Shown one piece after another: positions 1-11,368 of a DNA stretch of 64,000 nucleotides. Source of the stretch: Protula sp. h YS-2021 (taxonomy: Eukaryota; Annelida; Polychaeta; Sabellida; Serpulidae); the NCBI GenBank assembly GCA_949752745.1, contig OX457024.1, positions 48,984,490 to 49,048,489 of the forward strand, in the 5' to 3' direction. The notes beneath the pieces were generated by a model. That model was not told the DNA's origin. It made no database searches and worked only from the letters and a program-made list of their open reading frames with translations. Every line of letters begins with the position of its first letter. The stretch's first letter is position 1. The position numbers and the translations under genes are program-made.

Positions 1-2129
1 GTAGACAAGCCATATAGAATCAGCGATAAAGCTTATATTTTAAAAATGAAATACTACCGTACAAAATATACGAGTTACCATAATGTTCTTCTGAACGCGC
101 CCCGCTCCTGAAATCCCGAACGCGAGGCGGGAACAGCCTACAATCTTCCCGCTTGAATTGAATTCCGGGAGACTGTCCCACCGGCAGACTTCGGTTATTC
201 AGGGTGAGGTCACGCTCGGATAACACATGGAACCCGCGATATTTTGTACGGAAGCAAAAACACTAAGAAAAACACTTAGCTCTGGTTTTCGAGTCCTCTT
301 GATCTTCCTTGGGAGTTGCATCTGATGCGGGCTGGCGATGGTGGATTCCATTCGGTGGCTGGTGGCGATGTCCCTCTGTTGCTGTCCGTGTTTTCCCTCT
401 CCGTGGCTGGCGGCAGCTGTCGCGGTCCTCACGTGGGCGGTGCTAACATTGTCCCTAGCCCAGGGTGGTACCGTCACTGTCCTTTGCCCTGGGCGGTTCT
501 AACAGTGTCCCTGGCCCAGAGTAGGACTGTCACTATCCTTTGCCCTGGATGGTTCTAACATTGTCCCTAGTGCAGAGTAGGACTGTTACTATCCCTTGCC
601 CTGGATGGTTCTAACATTGTCCCTAGTTCAGGGTAGGACTGTTATTGTCCCTTGCCCTGGGCGGTACTAGCATTGTCCCTAGCCCAAGGTGGGACTAACT
701 CTTTCTTGTCTTGGACGTTTATATCACTGTCCCTAGCCCAAGACTGTCTGCCTTTCCGCCGAGGGTGGTGGTGCTGTCTCCATTGCTGGTGTTGATCCTC
801 TCCGTTGCTGGTGTTGATCCTCTCCGTTGCTGGTGTTGATCCTCTCCGTTGCTGGTGCTGATCCTCTCCGTTCCTGTCGTTGGCGTTGTTCCTTTTCCTG
901 GCTTGAGGCGAAGCATCTGAAATATAAAAAAAGAACAAAGCCATGTAGACAAGGCATATAGAATCAGCAATAAAGCTTACATTTTAAAAAAGAAATACTA
1001 CCGTACAAAATATACGAGTTACCATAATGTTCTTCTGAACGCGCCCCGCTCCTGAAATCCCGAACGCGAGGCGGGAACAGCCTACAATCTTCCCGCTTGA
1101 ATTGAATTCCGGGAGACTGTCCCACCGGCAGACTTCGGTTATTCAGAGTGAGGTCATGCTCGGATAACACATGGTACCCGCGATATTTTGTACGGAAGCA
1201 AAAACACTAAGAAAAACACTTAGCTCTGGTTTTCGAGTCCTCTTGATCTTCCTTGGGAGTTGCATCTGATGCGGGCTGGCGATGGTGGATTCCCTTCGGT
1301 GGCTGGTGGCGATGTCCCTCTGTTGCTGTCCGTGTTTTCCCTCTCCGTGGCTGGCGGCAGCTGTTGCGGTCCTCGTCTGGGCGGTGCTAACATTGTCCCT
1401 AGCCCAGGGTGGTACCGTCACTGTCCTTTGCCCTGGGCGGTTCTAACATTGTCCCTAGTCCAGAGTAGGACTGTTACTATCCCTTGCCCTGGATGGTTCT
1501 AACATTGTCCCTAGTCCAGGGTAGGACTGTTATTGTCCCTTGCCCTGGATGGTTCTAACATTGTCCCTAGCCCAAGGTGGGACTATCTCTTCCTTGTCTT
1601 GGACGTTTATATCACTGTCCCTAGCCCAAGACTGTCTGCCTTTCCGCCGAGGGTGGTGTTGCTGTCTCCATTGCTGGTGTTGATTCTCTCCGTTGCTGGT
1701 GTTGATCCTCTCCGTTGCTGGTATTGATCCTCTCCGTTCCTGTCGTTGGCGTTGTCCCTTTTCCTGGCTGTAGGTGCCGCATCTGAAATACAAAAAAAAC
1801 AAAAAAAACAAGGCCATGTAGACAAGGCATTTAGAATCAGCGAAAAAGCTTATGTCTTAAAGAAATGCAACCGAACGAAATACACAAGTTACCGTAATGT
1901 TCCCCTGAACCCACCATACTCCCGAAACCCCGAACGCGAGGCGGGTACAGCCAGCAATCTTCCCGCTTGAATTGAATTCCGGGAGACTGTCATTCTGGTC
2001 TAACACAAGGAAGATTGGTATAATGTAAATTTTGAAAAGCTTACCAGTGGAGCTGCGCGGTGTTGACAATGACGGTCGTCGCCTTTCTCGGTTGCGAGAA
2101 GGATCTTGTCTGTCGAGAGCTGTCAAAAC

Positions 2130-3060
2130 GCGTTACATATCTGACAATTAAATCATTTAAATTACCTGCTTTTGTGCCTTTTAGCTATAGGAAACATTTC
2201 ACAACTCGCCTTTATAGCGCTGCTTAATAGACACACGAGACAGGCTTTATTCTTACCAACCTTTTACATGCGATAACTGACTCACACACATTTCTCAATT
2301 TTCTAAAAGGCTGTTATTGACAGTGAAAACTTTTCTTACGAGATGTTGGGCTCATCCAGATGATCCGATGTTATCAGTGACACCGGTTGTTCGCCGACTT
2401 GTGAACTGTCAATCAGATTATATATTTATTTTATGCAATTATTTGAAACGACAGATCCACCAATTGAATTATTACGTTTGTTGTTGTTTCCTCAGAAGGT
2501 ACAAGACAAAATTACGATTCCTACTTGCATCAGTTCTCAGCAAATCGTGAAATAAATTAATATCCAGTGTTTGCAAGTGGAAAGGGGCTTACGTGTTGCC
2601 GGCACCGCTCTTGCACGAGATATGCCCGCCCTCCTCTTTGCCCACATCTTCACTGAAAGCCCATCTTCTTTCCGCCTCTAAAACATTAGCAGAAAGATAT
2701 GCCGTATTAAAAGTGTCGTTGTCCAACAACCAGCCTCTACGGCCGTCCGTCTTTTGTGTGTAAAACCTTTTTACTCTGCGGTACGGTCTGTTGTGCATAA
2801 CACCTTTTTAACTCCATGGACCCCTTTTTGGATTCCCCAAGAGTAACTATATTTTGACATATCCATACGCTCTGCGTTTATATATAACCAATACGTTCAT
2901 TCAGGGGTCAGCTGTGTCATAACGATATTAAAAGGAAATAGAACATGCAAAAACGAAAAAAGTCCCGTGAATGTTGCTTATATTTGACAGACAGCACGGT
3001 GAATCAGCATCAGATTATCACTTTCAATATTATGTATGACTATCATGTCATTTGGCAAGT
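2130..3060. other. Mostly unique AT-rich spacer
   Basis: This stretch inside the third macrosatellite unit holds no recognisable gene. The only structured item is the exon-like segment at 2593-2677 on the minus strand. Confidence 0.5.
2593..2677 (-). other. Exon-like cassette (85 nt, outlying)
   Basis: On the minus strand this segment is preceded by 'gttttAG' and followed by 'CAACAC|GTAAG', the same donor context as the cassettes at 8-29 kb. The frame ending in N-T is open (contains EDVGKEEGGHIS). Its body does not match the A, B or C types, so it may be an older or 3'-ward relative. Splicing is inferred from sequence only. Confidence 0.35.
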
Positions 3061-3065
3061 CCTAC

Positions 3066-3365
3066 CTCGTTGTCCCTCTCGGTGGATGGTTGCGGCGTTG
3101 TCCCTCTCGGTGGATGGTTGCGGCGTTGTCCCTCTCGGTGGATGGTTGCGGCGTTGTCCCTCTCCGTGGATGGTTGCGGCGTTGTCCCTCTCCGTGGATG
3201 GTTGCGGCGTTGTCCCTCTCCGTGGATGGTTGCGGCGTTGTCCCTCTCCGTGGATGGTTGCGGCGTTGTCCCTCTCGGTGGATGGTTGCGGCGTTGTCCC
3301 TCTCGGTGGATGGTTGCGGCGTTGTCTCTCTCGGTGGATGGTTGCGGCGCTGCCCCTCTCCGTGA
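3066..3365. repeat. 28-bp minisatellite
   Basis: About eleven copies of a 28-bp unit ('gttgcggcgttgtccctctc' + 'ggtggatg') with C/G variation at one position. Because 28 is not a multiple of three, every frame cycles and stays open. The open frames over it are artefacts. Confidence 0.9.
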
Positions 3366-3784
3366 ATGGCGATGGTGAATTCTCTCTCCGTGGCTGGCGG
3401 CGGCTGTCGCGGTCCATGACCTGGGCGGTTCTAACATTGTCCCTAGCCCAGCGTAGGACTATTCCATGCCTTGGGCGTTTATATCATTGTCCATAGCCCA
3501 AGATTGTCTGCCTTTCCGTCGCGGGTGGTGAAACTGTCTCCGTTGCTGGTGTTGTAACTATGTGGCTGGCGTTGGCGCTGTCCAATTTTCTCACTGGCGT
3601 TGGCGTTGTCCTTCTTCCTGGCTGGCGGCGTCGCACCTGCCGGCTGGCGGCGTCGCATCTGAGATATAAAAAAAAGAACAAGGTCATGTAGACAAGGCAT
3701 TTAGAATCAGCGAAAAAGCTTATGTCTTAAAGAAATGCAACCGAACGAAATACACAAGTTACCGTAATGATCCCCTGAACCCAC

Positions 3785-4470
3785 CCCAAAGTTATTTTTG
3801 AGATAAAAAAATCAGTTTTATAAACTTAAAGTCTTAAGGGGGCATACATTTATATAAAATTTAACGAAACGTCAATTACTTTTTGGAGATAAAAAATTAA
3901 TTGACATCAATAATAAAATTGTTGAGCTCAAGAATTGCTTCTTCTTTGCGCAATCAAAAATTAACATTTTGTTCACAGATGTTTGCTTCAAAATGTTAGA
4001 TGTCAAAAAAATAGAAAGATGTTTTGATATCAAAAATTAATTCTTGAGAAAGTCATTCACAGATTTTAAAATGTAAATTAAAAAAAAACTATCATTCTGA
4101 AATAATGTTATCTAAAATGAATTCTTGATATTGATAAAAGGAAAACAAAACTACTGAGCTCATAATTGCGATGTTTCATTTTTCCTGTCAAGAATTTAAT
4201 TGTTGATCTCTAAAAATCTATTTTAGAGATCATTAAATCATTTTTGATAAATATTTTTGTTATCTCTAAATATCAATTGATACCAAGAATACATTAAGAG
4301 ATATCAAAAATTTAGAGAGCAAAAATTAATTCTTTATATCAAAAATTGATGTTTGAGCTCAAAAATTAATTCTTGGTATCAAAGAATCAATTTGAGATCA
4401 AAATTTAATTCGTGATATCAATAATTGCCTAATAAATGTGAAAATGGCATTCCGCACTTATTGAGCATGA
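3785..4470. repeat. AT-rich block with scattered 'atcaaaaattaattcttgat' motifs
   Basis: Low-GC DNA carries many degenerate, partly palindromic copies of a 'gatatcaaaaattaattc' type motif. No open frame or RNA signal is seen. It could be decayed satellite or a matrix-attachment-like region. Confidence 0.5.
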
Positions 4471-4798
4471 TTTGAAATGTAATGATATTTCTCCCAGCGC
4501 TTTATTTTGGCGACTCTTCCAGCGTCTGTTCAGATCATTTCTTTCTCGAAGAAATGTCTTATAGTTAGTTAGTAAGCTACTGACATGGCACTAGAGAGAC
4601 TTGTCCCCTGCTTTCATGTTCTATAATAATAACACGAAAAAATATGGCAAGGGAGCGTACTGGAAACGTGGGGAAGGGTGGGGGGGGGGGGGGGGGGTAG
4701 TGCGAGAGACAAGAATGGTGAGTGCGGTGGAATAACGCCATCTTCTGCTTTTCCTTTCCGGTCCCAGATTTTTTTTTAAATCAAAGACAAACGCTTAC

Positions 4799-4863
4799 CT
4801 ATTGCTGGACTCTTCAGTGACTCAGACGCTCTTCGTCTAGTTTCCTTGGCAGCTTTTCTCGTG
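4799..4863 (-). other. Exon-like cassette, C type
   Basis: A 65-nt minus-strand segment bounded by 'cacAG' and 'AATAG|GTAAG'. It aligns with the C-type cassettes at 9361, 11660, 17090 and 24320 (start CACGAG..., later GAGTCACT.A.GA). Confidence 0.4.
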
Positions 4864-4899
4864 CTGTGAAACATTAATGTGCGCAGTACAGACGAAATC

Positions 4900-5330
4900 A
4901 CTTAATCGGGCACCGGATAAACGCATAAACCGGTTAGTCGCATAGAATTTCGAAATCCCAAACCGTTTCCATTGATAATAAGAAAATTTACCGGATAAAA
5001 ATTGCATACCGCTTAAACGCATACACCGGTTAATCGCATACATTTTTTTCAGCTAAAATGGGGGTAAATATGTAAATATCGCTTAATCGCATTACGCTGC
5101 ATAACGAATTCACCAGTGCAACGAAACACTATCTCAAATTAAACACATAAAATTTGAGCTTGGTCTTATCAGTGTTTGATGTTGTTTACCCTTTGCTCCT
5201 CACCCTCTCGCCCCAACCCCTTTTACGGGCCGCTTTCCCCAGACATTAAGGATTAAAAATTACCCATTATGCTTTCACAAACGAGGTATTTAAGGTAGCC
5301 ATTAACTTGTGTAAGCGGGGAAAACTTTCT
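4900..5330. repeat. Dispersed 'accggttaatcgcata' copies
   Basis: Between 4903 and 5095 the phrase 'ccggttaatcgcata' recurs four or five times with variations. The rest to 5330 is AT-rich sequence in which I see nothing. Confidence 0.45.
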
Positions 5331-5364
5331 ACATGAGAAATATTATGTAACATGACATTGTATA

Positions 5365-5750
5365 AGTGGGGGGGGGGGGCTGTTGGCAGAGGGTCGGGTT
5401 GTGATGGAGAAGGTTAGGGGGCTGATTGTGGGCATTAGGGGGGGGGGGGGGCTGATGGACAGGGTTGGGCAGGACTGACGGAGAGGATCGGGGGCAGGGC
5501 TGATGGAGAAGGTGGGGGGGGGGGGGGCTGGAGTCCTCATAGGGAGGATCGGGGGAGCTAATGTACAGGGTCAGGTTGGGGGGGGGGGGGGAGACTGATG
5601 GAAGGGGTCGGTTTGCTGATGCAAGAGGGTCGGGAGGCTGATGCAAAAGTCTGGGAACTGATGCAAGAGGGTCACGGGGGCTGATGCAAGAGAGTCGGAG
5701 AGCTGATTCAAGAGGGTCGGGGGGGGGGGGGGGGGAGGTGGCTGATGCAA
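5365..5750. repeat. Poly-G and G-rich low-complexity DNA
   Basis: Runs of 9-15 G alternate with 'ctgatg.a.agggtcgg' phrases that grade into the 22-bp minisatellite. The Pro-rich minus-strand frames here are by-products. Confidence 0.8.
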
Positions 5751-7035
5751 GAGTCGGGAGGCTGAAGCAAGAGTCTGGGAACTGATGCAAGAGGGTCAGA
5801 GAGCTGATGGAAGAGAGTCGTGGGTTGATGCAAGACAGTCGAGAGCTGATGCAAGAGGGTCGAGGACTGAAGCAAGAGGGCCGGGAACTGATGCAAGAGG
5901 GTCCGAGAGTTCATGTAAGACGGTCCGAGAGTTCATGCAAGGGGGTCCGAGAGTTCATGCAAGGGGGTCCGAGAGTTCATGCAAGGGAGTCCGAGAGTTC
6001 ATGCAAGAGGGTCCGAGAGTTCATGCAAGAGGGTCCGAGAGTTCATGCAAGGGGGTCCGAGAGTTCATGCAAGGGGGTCCGAGAGTTCATGCAAGGGGGT
6101 CCGAGAGTTCATGCAAGGGGGTCCGAGAGTTCATGCAAGGGGGTCCGAGAGTTCATGCAAGGGGGTCCGAGAATTCATGCAAGGGGGTCCGAGAGTTCAT
6201 GCAAAGGGGGTCCGAGAGTTCATGCAAAGGGGGTCCGAGAGTTCATGCAAAGGGGGTCCGAGAGTTCATGCAAAGGGGTCCGAGAGTTCATGCAAAGGGG
6301 TCCGAGAGTTCATGCAAGAGTATCCGAGAGTTCATGCAAGAGTGTCCGAGAGTTCATGCAAGAGTGTCCGAGAGTTCATGCAAGAGGGTCGGGCAGCTGA
6401 TGCAAGAGGGTCGGGCAGCTGATGCAAGAGGGTCGGGCAGCTGATGCAAGAGGGTCGGGCAGCTGATGCAAGAGGGTCTGGCAGCTGATGCAAGAGGGTC
6501 GGGCAGCTGATGCAAGAGGGTCGGGCAGCTGATGCAAGAGGGCCGCGGGGCTGATGCAAGAGGGTCGGGCAGCTGATGCAAGAGGGTCGGGCAGCTGATG
6601 TAAGAGGGTCGGGCAGCTGATGCAGAGGGCCGCGGGGCTGATGCAAGAGGGTCGGGCAGCTGATGCAAGAGGGTCGGGGAGCTGATGCAAGAGGGTCGGG
6701 GAGCTGATGCAAGAGAGTCGGGAGGGCTGATGCAAGAGGGTCGGGGAGCTGATGCAAGAGGCTGGCGGGGCTGATGCAAGAGGGTGGCGGGGCTGATGCA
6801 AGAGGGTCGGGCAGCTGATGTAAGAGGGTCGGGGAGCTGATGCAAGACAGTCGGGAGGGCTGATGCAAGAGGGTCGGGGAGCTGATGCAAGAGGGTCGGA
6901 GAGCTGATGCAAGAGGGTCGCGGGGCTGATGCAAGAGGGTCGGGGAGCTGATGCAAGAGGGTGGGGGAGCTGATGCAAGAGGGTCGGGCAGCTGATGCAA
7001 GAGGGTCGAGGGGCTGATGCAAGAGGGTCAGGGGT
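5590..7035. repeat. 22-bp minisatellite, ~60 copies in two sub-families
   Basis: From ~5895 to 6385 the unit is 'agttcatgcaagggggtccg' + 'ag'. Before and after this block it is 'agctgatgcaagagggtcgg' + 'gc'. Some units are 23 bp through an extra G. All six frames are long-open because 22 is not a multiple of three and the unit has no stop, so none of the long frames is credited as a gene. Confidence 0.92.
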
Positions 7036-7039
7036 CGCA

Positions 7040-8030
7040 TAACTCCAACATGTATTTTCACTGTAGCAACAATCAAAAGCCAGGATTGAATAGCGGCTGA
7101 GATTTCGCGTGCACAAAGTTGCACTGTAGGCAATAGAAATACTAAAAAATTGCCTATTTAAAAACAAGTCGCCATTTCGTCACTTTTTGGTCGGATCGGA
7201 AAATAATGCAACGTCGCACAACTTCAATATATATATTTTCACTGTGGCAACAATCAAAGGCCCGGACTGAATAGTAACTGAGATATCACGTGCACAAAGT
7301 TGCACTGGGGCCAAGAGAAATAAAGAAAATTGCCCATTTTCAACAAGTCACCATTTCGTCTTTTTTGGTAAAATCGAAAAATAATGCGACGTCGCACAAC
7401 TTCAATATATATATTTTCACTGTAGCAACAATTAAAAGCCAGGGTTGAATAGCGGCTGAGATATCGCATGCATAAATTTGCCGATTTCAACAATAATACG
7501 AAAAGGCACATCTGCAATATATATATGTTTCCACTATGCAAGGTAACAAAAGCATGTGCCTCACAACTCGGTAGAACTGTCATGGACAAAACTCCATCTG
7601 TAAACCAAGTGAACGCATAAATTTTGTCAGGTTTTAACAAGTCCTAATTTGGTCAATTTTTGGTAGATTTCAACAAGATTATGAAAAGGCACATCTGCAA
7701 TATATATTTCCACCATGCAAGGTAACAAAAGCATGTGCCTTTATAGCTTTCAAGAACTGTCGCGGACAAAACTCCATCTATATACCAAGTGAACACAAAT
7801 TTACAAAATCCAAATTTGGTCAATTTCTGGTAGATTTCAACAATAATATGAAAAGGCACATCTGTAATATATATATTTTCATTGTGCTGGGTAAGAAAAT
7901 CATACACCATATTGTTGCGGAGAACTGGCGCGACAAACTCTACAAAAAATGTTGACGGACAGACGAACAGAAGGTAACTTATTAGACCCCTCACCTTTCA
8001 GGGGTTGAGGCCTAATAAGAGATCTTGGTT
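7040..8030. mobile_element. Tandem-core dispersed repeat, pearl/HINE-like
   Basis: About five imperfect ~180-bp units share 'cgcacaacttcaatatatat' and 'ttttcactgtagcaacaat'. They are followed by 'cggacagacgaacag' and a terminal hairpin ('tagacccctcacc...ggggttgaggccta'). Tandem core, GGAC-type microsatellite and 3' hairpin is the layout of Helentron-associated non-autonomous elements in bivalves. Family assignment is inference. Confidence 0.5.
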
Positions 8031-8238
8031 AACCAAAAAGGGGGCATAAAATGTCACTAGTTTTCCACTGTAATAATGTTTTTTTTTTGCTTTTCATTTG
8101 ACGTAATGTATTTTGGATAATGTTGGTCCGAGCTGATGTTGTCATCTCATAGCAGAATAGGAAGCGTTGGGATTAGCGGAGCAAATCAATGTCGAATCTG
8201 CTATTTTCTTTTAATAATGAAACATAATGAAACTTACA

Positions 8239-8400
8239 TAGTTGTTAGACTCATCCAAATGTCCTCCGCTGGTGGGCTGTCCTCCGCTGGTGGGCTGTCC
8301 TCCGCTGGTGGGCTGTCCTCCGCTGGTGGGCTGTCCTCCGCTGGTGGGCTGTCCTCCGCTGGTGGGCTGTCCTCCGCTGGTGGGCTGTCCTCCGCTGGGC
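8239..8400 (-). repeat. D-type cassette with 18-bp repeats
   Basis: Nearly eight copies of an 18-bp unit ('gtcctccgctggtgggct'). On the minus strand it runs from 'tttcAG|AAGATAACAG' to 'AACAACTAT|GTAAG'. The repeat length is a multiple of three, and the frame EDSPPA is open throughout. I read it as an exon encoding a short disordered repeat. Confidence 0.55.
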
Positions 8401-8547
8401 TGTTATCTTCTGAAACACTTTGAGAAACGAAAAGAGTAATATTTTGATAATGCAAAAGAAACCCGAACCGAACCTTGAAAAACCCGGAACCCGGAATGGA
8501 ATACGTCAATATTCACGATTTAAAAAATAAATAAATAAAAATTTGAC

Positions 8548-8749
8548 TTATCACTGTCCGCTGCTTGGCTGTCCGCTGCTTGGCTGTCTGCCTTTTGGCT
8601 GTCCGCTGCTTGGCTGCCCGCTGCTTGGCTGCCCGCTGCTTGGCTGCCCGCTGCTTGGCTGCCCGCTGCTTGGCTGCCCGCTGCTTGGCTGTCCGCTGCT
8701 TGGCTGTCCTCTGCCTGGCTGTCCTCTGCTTGGCTGTCCTGTGCTAGAC
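8548..8749 (-). repeat. D-type cassette with 15-bp repeats
   Basis: About twelve copies of 'gctgcccgctgcttg' and variants. On the minus strand it begins at 'gtctAG|CACAGG' and ends near 'GGACAGTGATAAG'. It pairs with the array at 8239 across a conserved spacer carrying 'ggaatacgtcaatattcac'. The same doublet layout recurs at 12.7/13.0, 17.8/18.2 and 27.7/28.3 kb. Confidence 0.55.
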
Positions 8750-9009
8750 AAATTAAATATATTGTGCAGTATTTCTAACGAAAGAAAAGATTTGGGTACT
8801 TTTATGGTCTTCATACCCTTGTTAACTTTTCTAGCATAGTTTTACATCTCTCAGAATGTTGCGCGTTTGCAAACTTCAGCGCTTCCAAGTTTTCCAAAGG
8901 TTATTACCGGGTGTGAGCAGGCGAGCATGGCTACGTGCTAGTGGTAAAAACAGTCAATTCATCGTATTTATTCTGACAAAAGTATTTTTATTTAGATGAA
9001 CATTCTTAC

Positions 9010-10473
9010 GTGTTGATTGACTCATCCACATGACCTGATGCTCTTGTCTGTTCTCCAGCCTCTTTAGGCGAGCTATAGAACACACAAAATATTTCCCCGG
9101 TCTATTACCAAAATAACCAGCTATTACTATCAAGCTGTCCGTTTGAAAAGTTGTTAAGTTTCCGGCGTTGCCAAAGTGCTGTTGTCATGCTGTTTCTTTT
9201 TTCTTAACGTGATTTAAAAGTTTTCAAAGCTTGGGTCAGCAATAATGGAAGGAGGAGGGAGAGGGAGAAAGAGAGGGGGAGGGAGGATGAGAATGATAAG
9301 TCATCGCTTGCTGGTTTTCGTACTATCTCCACATGTTAAAAATTCAAGCCAATCGCTTACGTGTTGGTGGACAGATGAAGAGCAGCTGAGTCATTAGGAC
9401 GCGTTTTCCTGGGCTGCTTCCCTCTCGCTGTTAAACGTAAAATATGTGTGCAATGTTCTTGCTAATAAAAATTGTGATGTAACATGCCATTTTAAAACTT
9501 CTCTGGCATCTCCTCGCGAGCTATCAAACAAAATAAAAGTTTGTCAACCACGGAGCCCTCTGTGTAGTTTTGCTTCTTTTTTGAAACTTTTAATCAAGTT
9601 TCTAGTGTTGAATAAGTTTAATTTTGTATTGTTATGTGGCGTATACCGTTAAAAAATGCCTTCAAAAAGTTGTTAGGATGTAGTAAAGGGGGTGGCTGGG
9701 GTGGAAGGGGGTGGAGGTGAGAGGCGGTGAGGGCGACGGGGGAAGGGTGCGGTAGGAGAGGTGGAGAGTGTGAAGAGAGTAGAGTGGGGGGGGGGGGGTG
9801 GGAGCGACAGGCGAGTCGGAATGGGGGAGAGCGAGTAGGGAAGAGGTCAAATTTACAATATTTGCAAAAAAATTTTAGAGTTGGGGAGAGTGGTGGAGGC
9901 GAGTCGGGATGGGGGAGAGCGGGTAGGGGAGAGAAGAGGTGGGTCGAGGTTAGGGAGAGCACAGTACTTCTTATCCGGGCTAAGGATATTAGTTTTTTTA
10001 TTTAACAATTCCTTACGTGTTGGAGAGCTTGTCTGAGTGACTCGATGCTCGTGACGTTTGTTGGTTGTCCGGCATCTTCACTCCAGCTATTAAACATTAA
10101 GTGTAATATTTTTGCTGACCAGAGAGCCATCAATAACGTCACATTTCAAAGTTTTCAAGTTATAAGTCTATTTGACTGTTGCATTTCATATGGATGTAGC
10201 ATCTTTTTTTAGAATATAAGTCAGAGCTGTCTGGCATGTCATAGTGTTTGAGGTGGGAGTGTGGGGAATGAGGGAAGTCGAACAATCATGGATCTATTTT
10301 TATTCTAAATAATGGCACTTACGTCGTTGAGTGGCTGGTCCAAATGACGTGATGTTTCTCCGCTTGGCTGTCCTCCGATGGAACTGTTTCTCCGCTTGGC
10401 TGTCCTCCGATGGAACTGTTCCTCCGCTTGGCCGTCCTCCGCTAGAGCTGTTCCTCCGCTTGGCTGTCCTCTG
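9010..10473 (-). other. Cassette module A-C-B-D (minus-strand order D-B-C-A)
   Basis: Four exon-like segments, each flanked by AG upstream and GTAAG downstream on the minus strand: A 9010-9072 (63 nt), C 9361-9427 (67 nt), B 10017-10086 (70 nt), D 10323-10473 (151 nt with 15-bp repeats). All share a 3' motif reading G/S-H-x-D-x-P/S-I/L-N just before the donor, in one consistent frame. Segments between them are AT-rich and intron-like, with G-rich low complexity at 9690-9960. D ends in phase 0 and A, B and C in phase 2. Confidence 0.5.
9690..9960. repeat. G-rich low-complexity DNA
   Basis: 'ggtggagg/gagagtg' phrases with a 13-G run. No gene is seen. Confidence 0.7.
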
Positions 10474-10549
10474 CTAAGCAAATTACATTTGTTAGTTTTG
10501 GTAACCAAGAAGCAGCTTTTTATTCACCTTTATCTTTTCATTATTTAAA

Positions 10550-11190
10550 AAACAAGCCATCGTCGAAGGCGCAGACCGCAACTGGACACAATCAGTGACA
10601 CAGGTGTCTTGTTCCAAGTTTCCAGGTGAAACCACGGGGAGGTACTACCAAAGAGTCACCCACGTTAAGTATAGTAGCAAAAGACACGCCGTCAAAAATT
10701 TACACCGTGAAAGCGATAAGTAATAAAAGAAAACTACCAAGTTTTGAAATGTTATTCGCATATTTCAATCGGGTGTGGTATAACCTGCATAAAAATGAGG
10801 TCAAGCTCAAAAAAATTTAAAGTTTTCGCATTTTTGCAATTTTTCGAGAAATTCAAAAATAGCGCTTTGTCGCATAGCTCCACTACTTGGTCTTTCTATG
10901 TGCAAAAGGAAATTGAAATCGCTTGAATGGTGCCGGAGATATGGCGCGTACAAACTGCATATAATGAGGTAAAGCGCTAACAAATTTCAAAAGTTTCCGC
11001 ATTTTTTTTTTAATTTTTCGAGAAATCCGAAAATGCTTCGTCGCACAGCTCCACTACTTGGTCTTTCTGTGTGCAAAATCGGTTGAACGGAGCCAGAGAT
11101 ATAGCGCGTATAAAAATCGGACGGACGGACGAACTGACAGAGGTCAATCCAATAGACCCCTCTGGGTTCACCCGGTTGGGTTCTTTAAAA
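10550..11190. mobile_element. Dispersed repeat, pearl/HINE-like (family 1)
   Basis: Begins 'aagccatcgtcgaaggcgca', has two ~140-bp tandem units ('cacagctccactacttggtc'), then 'cggacggacgaactgacag', and ends 'aatagacccctctgg' + 'gttcacccggttgggttct'. The same two ends bound copies at 26.58-27.54 and 32.52-33.0 kb and, inverted, at 30.69-31.35 kb, while the tandem core differs. Confidence 0.5.
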
Positions 11191-11368
11191 TTAGTTTAAA
11201 ATCGTTCAGATTGTTGCGTTTTTACTCTGCATTGGTTCAAATTTTTGGGGAAGCGGGGAGGGAGGGGAGCAGGGGGAAGTGGTTACTACATGTGTATGTG
11301 TGTAGCAATAAGGTTAATTTATGGAATTTTTCTTATGATAGTATTTTTATTTATATAGACATGCTAAC

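Larger units (their letters stand above)
1..3790. repeat. ~0.9-kb macrosatellite units
   Basis: The same start ('gtagacaaggcat...') recurs at 1, 944, 1819 and 3688. The first two units are 943 and 875 bp and nearly identical. The third is diverged and longer, holding the 28-bp minisatellite, and the last is only a start. Each unit contains short imperfect repeats around 'gttctaacattgtccctag' and a 22-bp repeat ('ctccgttgctggtgttgatcct') near its end. On the minus strand the 22-bp block follows 'tttcag', as in the cassettes at 8-29 kb, so a relationship is possible. Open frames here are repeat by-products. Confidence 0.85.

Noticed and set aside
3036..3496. Arg/Pro- and Leu/Ser-rich frames over 3.0-3.5 kb
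   Set aside because: 28-bp minisatellite cycling through frames.
5785..7167. Long open frames of 150-260 codons on both strands
   Set aside because: They are read-through of the 22-bp minisatellite, which has no stop in any frame. Several frames on both strands are open at once.
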